DNA from: Pascua guehoae
Taxonomy: Eukaryota; Basidiomycota; Tremellomycetes; Trichosporonales; Trichosporonaceae
Length of the DNA: 64,000 nucleotides
NCBI GenBank assembly: GCA_001600415.1
Contig: BCJX01000014.1
Coordinates: forward strand, 62,001 to 126,000
Reading direction: 5' to 3'
Of this stretch, positions 57,672 through 64,000 are shown in pieces (positions within the stretch are counted from its first letter, which is position 1; each line of letters starts with the position of its first letter). The notes beneath the pieces are model-generated. The model saw nothing but the letters and a program-made list of their open reading frames with translations, did no database searches and was not told the origin of the DNA. The position numbers and the translations under genes are program-made.

Positions 57672-58529
57672 CAGTTGGCGTGCGTACTCTTGTTCTCCGC
57701 CTCCCCCCCGGGCAGCACATTGCTTTTACCGGTCCCCCGATACCAGCGGCCAAGCAGGCCAAGTAGACAGACTTGAAGCTGGCAGCTGGGCAGAGCAGAG
57801 CAGAGTTGGGAACGCGGCCGAGCGGCCCGGCTGCTAGTGGCACCGGCATGCTCTGCGGCCTGTGACGCTCTAGTGTTTTGCCACTTGCGATCGGCCAAGA
57901 GGTGCTGCAGTACGCACGTCGCCCCTGTGGCCCCGTGTGTTTGCAACGCGGCCGTGTACGTGATCGTCTGGAACACCACATGGCGATCGGTAAGATTGCG
58001 CGCGAACGCTCCCAAATCCCACGCGACGTGCGTCGTATGTCGTCTGACCTGACCTGGGTCTAAACCTGTGTTCGGCCTGGCAGGCGACCTGCCGGCCTGA
58101 TGCCGAGGCCGCCGTCATGCATGTCATGCGGAGCCGGGGTGCTGTCATGCGTGCGTCGTACGTCGTCGGCCGCAAACACGACCCCCTCTGCCCTCGCGCC
58201 CTCGTGCCGCAGACCCAGTGTGCCTTATCGGCGCACGATTTTCCGGGCCACTTGTTTTTCCTGCTATTTCCTGAATCAGACGCCGCGTCATCAAGTCATG
58301 CCAGGGGAGCAGGATCCAGTAGACGACGACGCATGTCACCACCCACATGACAAGAACGTCAAGGCCACCACGCGCGGCCGGGTCCGGCGCGGAACTCGCC
58401 ACGGAAAAAAAGAAAAGAAAAACTGAGGAGAAAAAAAAATAGAGCTGACAGTGTCGTCGCCCAGCATTACATGTGCGTACAAAGCATGCGGCAGCGGGAG
58501 ACGTTGCTGTGCACGGCACACTGCAGCGC

Positions 58530-58545
58530 GGGGGGGGGGGGGGGG
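58530..58545. repeat. Poly-G tract (16)
   Basis: Sixteen consecutive G. Confidence 0.85.
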
Positions 58546-58729
58546 CATGGAGGCTGGTGCGACACGCGCTCGGACGCCAGCGGCTGGGACCTGTAGACGC
58601 CCGGCGGTGACCGCATGGTGGAAAATTAAGGGTCGACCAAGGGGGCAATGACGACACTGAGCCCATTTTGGGCCATGCGTGTGCATCATGTCTCGCGGAC
58701 CAATGTGGCTCCTCCAAACGACACTCGAC

Positions 58730-58759
58730 CTCTCCTCTCCTCTCCTCTCCTCTCCTCTT
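58730..58759. repeat. TCTCC pentamer repeat
   Basis: About six TCTCC units in a row. Confidence 0.75.
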
Positions 58760-60338
58760 CCTCTGCTCTGGTCATGCGATACGACAAACGGCCACCTGTA
58801 CAGATGTGTCACCATCACCCCCTGCCCGCCACTAGTGCCCCGTCCTCAAACGCGACGCACGGCAGGGAAACACTGCATGCTGATGTAATTGCCCTCGGTC
58901 CTCGAGGCCGGACTGGACGCGGCGCATCCCAGGATATTGGAACAGGTCCAGGTCCGGCGGATTAGCGCGCCCTGGAGAGGGGTAGGGAGACGTGCCGCTT
59001 GGCGGCTTTGCTTGGGTTCTGGGCTGGGCCGGGGGTGCTAGGGGGCTAGGGGCCAGCTAGGGGGTGCTTCTGGAGGCGTGGCTTGGCCGGCTGGTCTTGG
59101 CTGGGCTGCCCTCTTGCCTCGATGCACTTTGGCTTGGGTTACCTCTGGCCGGGATTTCCTGTCGATGGTTTGGACAAGCAAATACTGTACCTGTACTTCT
59201 ATCTCCCTCGCCCTCGGGGTCGATGCCTGCGTTCAGCTTCCGGTCCCGCTAGGGTCCGACTCCGGGCAGAACGGGGGCTGAACCTTGTCTCGGTCTCGGT
59301 CTTGGTGCCCCTCCACCGTGCCCCCTTCCTCCCCCGCCACGCTCCCAACCAAGCGAAAGACTCTCGACTCCAGCTTTCCCGGGCCCGCTCGCATGTGGCA
59401 CCCCCTTGCGCACACTGCGACCTTGGCACAGCGGTGCCACGCGCACCGCTGCCGCCAAGATCCAAGCGCCACGCAGTGCATCCTCATGCTCGTGCTCGCT
59501 CATGCTCACGCTCTCTTGCCCCCCCCCCCCCTTTCCCCCTCTCCTCCCTTTCCCCGCGCCCCCTCAAGGCCCGAGGCGAAAGTCTCCTGTCGGTAGCCTA
59601 GAGGACTACCCTGTATCCAGACGTGACGACCGCTTCCCCCCAGATCTCCGTCTCGGCCTGCGGCACGCGGCACATCCACCGCGTCTGGCACGAGCGAGGT
59701 TGCGAGCACCTAGCCCCTGCAGTTGTCGTTTGTCAGTGTCAAGGCTCTTACACGTCTTGTCCTGCGCTCCGCCGCACTGCACTGCACACCTTTGCCTTGT
59801 GCTACTACCCATCAGCCGAACGAGCCGAGCGAGTGCTCCTTGCGGGGTGTGGCACCAGTGCCTTGGGCGAATACTGGTCGTCAAGGCACCCGTGACATGG
59901 ACTAGCCCCGGACGCAGTTTGGGAGCGTTGTTTCTTCCCTGCATCTTTACGTGCAATTAAAGTGGGTGGTGTTTGGGTGGTATCGTGTCATTCCGTAGTG
60001 TGCCTGACGCAGCAGGCAAGAGTAGACAGCACGGGCGGGCGGCACAGAAGCAGAGCCTCTGGGTGAGTCAACCTTGGGAACCGAGACCGTGTCGTGTTTT
60101 GCCCGCGTGCTCTGTTGGCCTCTGCTCTCTTCCCTCTCTGGCTCTTTGTCGGTATCGCAATCTGTACCTCGTACCTCGCACCACCCCTTGTACCATTCAA
60201 CTCTGATTTATTTTATTTTATTTTTCTTCCTCCTCCGTCCGCACATTCCCTGCACACCACCCCTGGGCCCTCATGTGCCCCAGTGCCGTCGCCAAGATAT
60301 CCCAAACCAGAGCCCTCTACCACTAACGGCAGCCCCCC

Positions 60339-60365
60339 GCACGCCCCGCACGCCCCGCACGCCCC
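60339..60365. repeat. GCACGCCCC nonamer repeat, three copies
   Basis: Three exact 9-nt copies. Confidence 0.8.
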
Positions 60366-61241
60366 GCTAGGAGTCGTCGGTCGGAGCGGAGTGAATGGAG
60401 TGAATGGGCGAGTCTGTGTACTGGAGCATTACATACAAACGTGGGGGCAACTTGCCCAAAGGGGCTTAAACTTCCCAGCGGGGTTGCTCAAGGGGGTGCT
60501 TGGACGACGAGGAACAGGGTTACAGACATGTACTAGTCGCCCGCGGAGACACGTCGATTGCGGTATGTGGCACGATCGGGCGCGTGCTCGGAGCGTGGTA
60601 GGTTTCGACGTGAGTGGCAGTTTGCGACGTGTCGTTCGAGGTGCGCGAGGGAGGCGGACATTTCACGCAGCTGACCACGGCGTTCGTCTCGTCGCGACAT
60701 GGCTGGTATGTGGGCAAAAAATCCCATGGCATCAGGTGCGAACGCAAAAGGAAGAAAGGAATAAAATAAAAAATGGCAACAATGGCGCCTTCTCCAAAAC
60801 CTTGCCACAAGACACCAGCACATTCCACGTCCTTCCACCGCAGCAAGCACCACTTGCACCCCGGCGCCCAGCGAGAAAATGCCCGAATAAACGCGGCGCG
60901 CTCCGGAGCGTCGAGACCGCGCAGTAGCGTCCTTTGCGTGGCGCTGCGTGACCCAGCCACGGTCGGGGACGCGTCGGGCCAGGCGTGCGTGGGTGTTTGT
61001 GCTCGTGCTCGTGCTCGCGCTCGTACTTCCGCGCCAACTCCGACGCCCGAACGGGCTAGCCCGAAGGCCGAGGGCCCTGCCGGAGGGCCAGCCCCCATCC
61101 CCGAGCGCCTTGAATGCACCGCGTGCACCGCCCCGGATGGATGGCTGGACAAAAAAACACGAGCCCGTTTTTCAGCCAATTTTCTCCGAGCACAGAGAGT
61201 ATCCATGGGCCGTTGACGAGTCGGGGAAATGATTTTTTTGT

Positions 61242-61244
<3 letters not shown>

Positions 61245-61283
<39 letters not shown>
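61245..61283. repeat. Poly-T tract (39)
   Basis: Thirty-nine consecutive T, the longest single-base run apart from the C-rich block at 50.3 kb. No retroposon body was recognised on either side. Confidence 0.9.
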
Positions 61284-64000
61284 CGGTGGCGGACATGTTG
61301 CCGTCGTTAACCGTTTCTAATTGTGTAATTTGGGCGTCGGAAAAGAGGAAACGCACGTCGTCGGGTCCTCGGGGCTAGGTATTGACGAGCCTCGCTTGCC
61401 GCATTTGGACCCCCTGACGCGAGGGCGACAACGATACAAACATCGAGCAGGGCCGAGACTACACCGAGCGCACGCTCGTCGACGCCCACACACGACTTCA
61501 CTGACGTCGGCACTACGCCATGATTTTTTTTTCTCCTTGTCACCCCTCCCCCCCTCGGAATATTACGCCGGCCAGGGGGGGCCAGCGGCACTCGTCGCCA
61601 CCGCCATTGTCGACCCTTGGCGTTCACTCTCGCCTAAAAAATCATCGACGCTCAGGCCAACCTTGTGCCTCGGAGGTGAGGTCGGCGCTGGAGAATATCA
61701 CACTGGCGCCCTGGGTGCGATGCCAGAATTGGTCTGGGGAATAAATACAAATGGGCGAGTCTGAGTGTGACAGCACCTCGCTTGTAGGTGATTTTATCCG
61801 TCGTGCTCGTGCCCCCTGCTGACGAGTATTACAGTTTGCGCGTTGGGCGTTGGGGATGAGCACGCCTGTCGCGATTCGGAGGGGAAGGCGTGCTCGAAGA
61901 CGACCGCTGGCAGAGGTCGGTCGTCGTGGTCGATGATTCACTGACAACGCATTAAATGCTCTGGGTGATCTGCGGTGGTGTACGACGTGTGTGGTGATGC
62001 AACAGTTGGTCACAATCCGTTAGTTGTACGACGCTGGGACCCCCGGGAAAATATTCCCCCACTTGTCGGCCAAGAACAAGGAGTGCGTGAGATTCTTCGC
62101 TTGGTCATGTTAGCCAAGAGACTCGCGACTGGTTCCCACCAGCGTCATTCGCACCCGCTCCCATGCTGCATTTTACCACGGCCAAAGCGACCTAATCCTC
62201 CCCCTAGCCAGAACGGTGATCATTCACGTCGGGACCAACTTTATCCCCGACTCGGGAAGGTATAGCAATATGGCACCGACGTCGCCGTGCACTCACAGCT
62301 CACAGCCAAAGTGGTGCGAGGCAATGAGCCGGAAAGCCAGAAGCGAGCTTCTGGCCGCGCCATGCCATCGTCCCTTCTCACCACAACGTTCCTGGCACAT
62401 GTTGCTGTCGCGCACAATCCCATGTCGCGCTCTCCTTGGTCCCACTGATTAGCCCAGTTTCCACTCACATGACGCGCCCGGTCGGGGATAGAAGGGCAAG
62501 TGTCTTGCAGGTTTACCATGTCCCATTGGGGCCGAATCGTCAACAGGTCTCTGCCAAGAGTTGCCACTCTATTCCCACTCTATCGCGACAGTGTGATACG
62601 ATAGTACGCAGCGGCCTCTCTCCCCCTCCCGCGCCCCCCCTTCTCCCGAGTCGCACTCGCACAGTTTCTCGAATCGTCCCCCTCGACGCACCGTCCACAC
62701 CCTGTTCTGGAGGGCGCCACGACTCGCTACGACTCGATGTACTCCTCTCACCCTTTGCAACAAATATTTCATACCCCGGGAGGTAGTTTGGCTTGGTTGG
62801 GGTGGGCACATGCTTGCATTTCTTGTGAGCATTTGCACATCAGCACCCACGAGTGCTCTCCCGACAGGAAAATTTAATGGGCATGGGGCGAGGTTCGCAG
62901 CAATCCAATGCGTACGGGGAATTATCAAAATCTGGCAGCATGGGTCGTATTGTATCGGCGCTTTTTTTTTTCTAGACTTGTGCGACAAATAAATGCCAAC
63001 CGCCTCTGAAAATACGCGAACACGGTCGGACAAAAGAGGCCGCTGTTCGCCTTTCGCTGTGGTCTGAGATGCTTGTGCAAAGAGGTTACTCTGGGTCATC
63101 TCCGCACCACCCCACCGGCCTTTTAATAAGACGCTGTAAGCACTTGCTTGCATACTGTAATGCTAGCACGATCTGAAGGATCTCCAATGGTGCCGCATAC
63201 GTAGTCGACATTTCAGACGTGGGAGGGGCTTCTGCAGTCTTTATCCCCCGTCAGTCGATTGCGCCCGACGTGCGATGCGTGGCCCGGGTCATACCTGTGT
63301 GTCTGAAAAAGCTACAAGACTACCACATGAAGCTCGGGTGCGCGCACGGCACCTAAGGCGGGGCGGGATGCAACAAGCAGGAAACAAACGTGTGCCCACT
63401 TGCCATGGCATTGCATTTTGTCCAGAGTGTCCATGCCCAAGTTGGACTAGGCTGAGCTCGTCGCAGTCTCAAGAGTTTCAGACGTACCTATACCCCCCGC
63501 TCCGTTCGGACTCGTTTACAGCTCTTCACTGCGACTGCATCACTCTCTGAATTATCACAGGGTCTCGCTGTCCCCTCCCATCTCTCCCCTTGTGCTTTTG
63601 CGTGGATATCCACAGAGGACATGTCCCCCCATCCATCCAAGGCTCCGGGACGTCGGCACCACATCCCACCCTCGGGCGGTTACACCACCCCCTCGCCCTC
63701 CCTCCCCTCCCTCCCCTCCCTCCCTCGTTGGGTGGCGAGAGGGCCTATACTTGCCAATTGGAGGGCACATCTCCGAACGGCCCCCCACCGCTATCTCCCC
63801 CACCGCTGTCCCCCCCTGTATCTCGCTTCACTTTAGCAACTCGTCCCAAATACTCGCCATTATAGAGGCCGACACGACCGCGCAGCACGGCAATACCATC
63901 GAGGTTGTTGTCAATTCCCTGCCGCCCCGGGAAATGGTCGACCTTTAAGCGGACATTTATAATGCCCCTTTTCGCCATCACCCGTCTAAGTACCGCGTGC

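Larger units (their letters stand above)
57048..64000. other. 7-kb gene-free region
   Basis: No recognisable protein, tRNA or transposon sequence on either strand. The left end is the 3' flank of the Zn2Cys6-PAS gene. Homopolymers and short repeats recur, as in the region upstream of that gene. A gene could begin beyond the window edge. Confidence 0.5.

Noticed and set aside
41893..64000. Possible transposons or CRISPR-like arrays in the desert
   Set aside because: No reverse transcriptase, integrase or transposase motifs, no long terminal or inverted repeats, and no regularly spaced repeats were seen.

Overview
The window is eukaryotic, GC-rich and intron-rich nuclear DNA from a fungus. Introns are mostly 40-110 nt with GTNNGT donors, CTNAC-like branch sites and CAG/TAG acceptors. 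Together with the gene set (Ski2 helicase, ATP-type PEP carboxykinase, Tho1-like SAP protein, M28 aminopeptidase, Mn-type CDF transporter, Zn2Cys6-PAS regulator) this points to a basidiomycete, most likely a tremellomycetous yeast such as a member of the Trichosporonales. The lineage is an inference from style and content; no marker gene in the window proves it. A 337-base run of N shows that this is a scaffolded draft assembly.

Layout. 1-7.3 kb: a small Cys-rich secreted/anchored protein with a decayed copy just downstream, an NmrA-like NAD(P)-binding protein, a 3-kb spacer with degenerate short repeats, and a second Cys-rich secreted protein. 7.7-14.4 kb: the Ski2 RNA helicase and PEP carboxykinase, both on the minus strand. 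14.4-17.7 kb: non-coding spacer. 17.7-22.0 kb: a transcription factor combining bZIP, AT-hook and GATA finger, divergent from a THO1/SARNP-like SAP protein. 22.2-26.3 kb: a tandem pair of paralogous type I membrane proteins of unknown family. 27.1-28.8 kb: a secreted leucine aminopeptidase. 29.4-32.3 kb: a 5'-truncated, frameshifted FAD-dependent oxidoreductase head-to-head with an amino-acid permease whose 5' end looks damaged. 33.0-40.7 kb: an Mn-type cation diffusion facilitator with two apparent micro-exons, an FMO-like monooxygenase with an unusually long intron, and a glycerophosphodiester phosphodiesterase.

From about 40.7 kb to the end (over 23 kb) the only genes I can support are an intron-containing tRNA-Asp(GTC) and one Zn2Cys6-PAS regulator with a very long pyrimidine-rich leader. 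The rest is non-coding, littered with homopolymer tracts (C, G, A and T runs of 16-39 nt and a C/A tract of over 100 nt) and short tandem repeats. I see no transposon coding sequence, CRISPR array or rRNA.

Functional links are loose. PEP carboxykinase serves gluconeogenesis, and the Zn2Cys6-PAS protein resembles the Ert1/AcuK type of carbon-source regulator. The aminopeptidase, permease and FAD oxidoreductase could once have served peptide and amino-acid use, but this is only suggested by adjacency. The most notable observations are the 3-nt and 1-nt micro-exons in the CDF gene, the three-DNA-binding-motif transcription factor, the broken head-to-head pair, and the gene desert around a single regulator.
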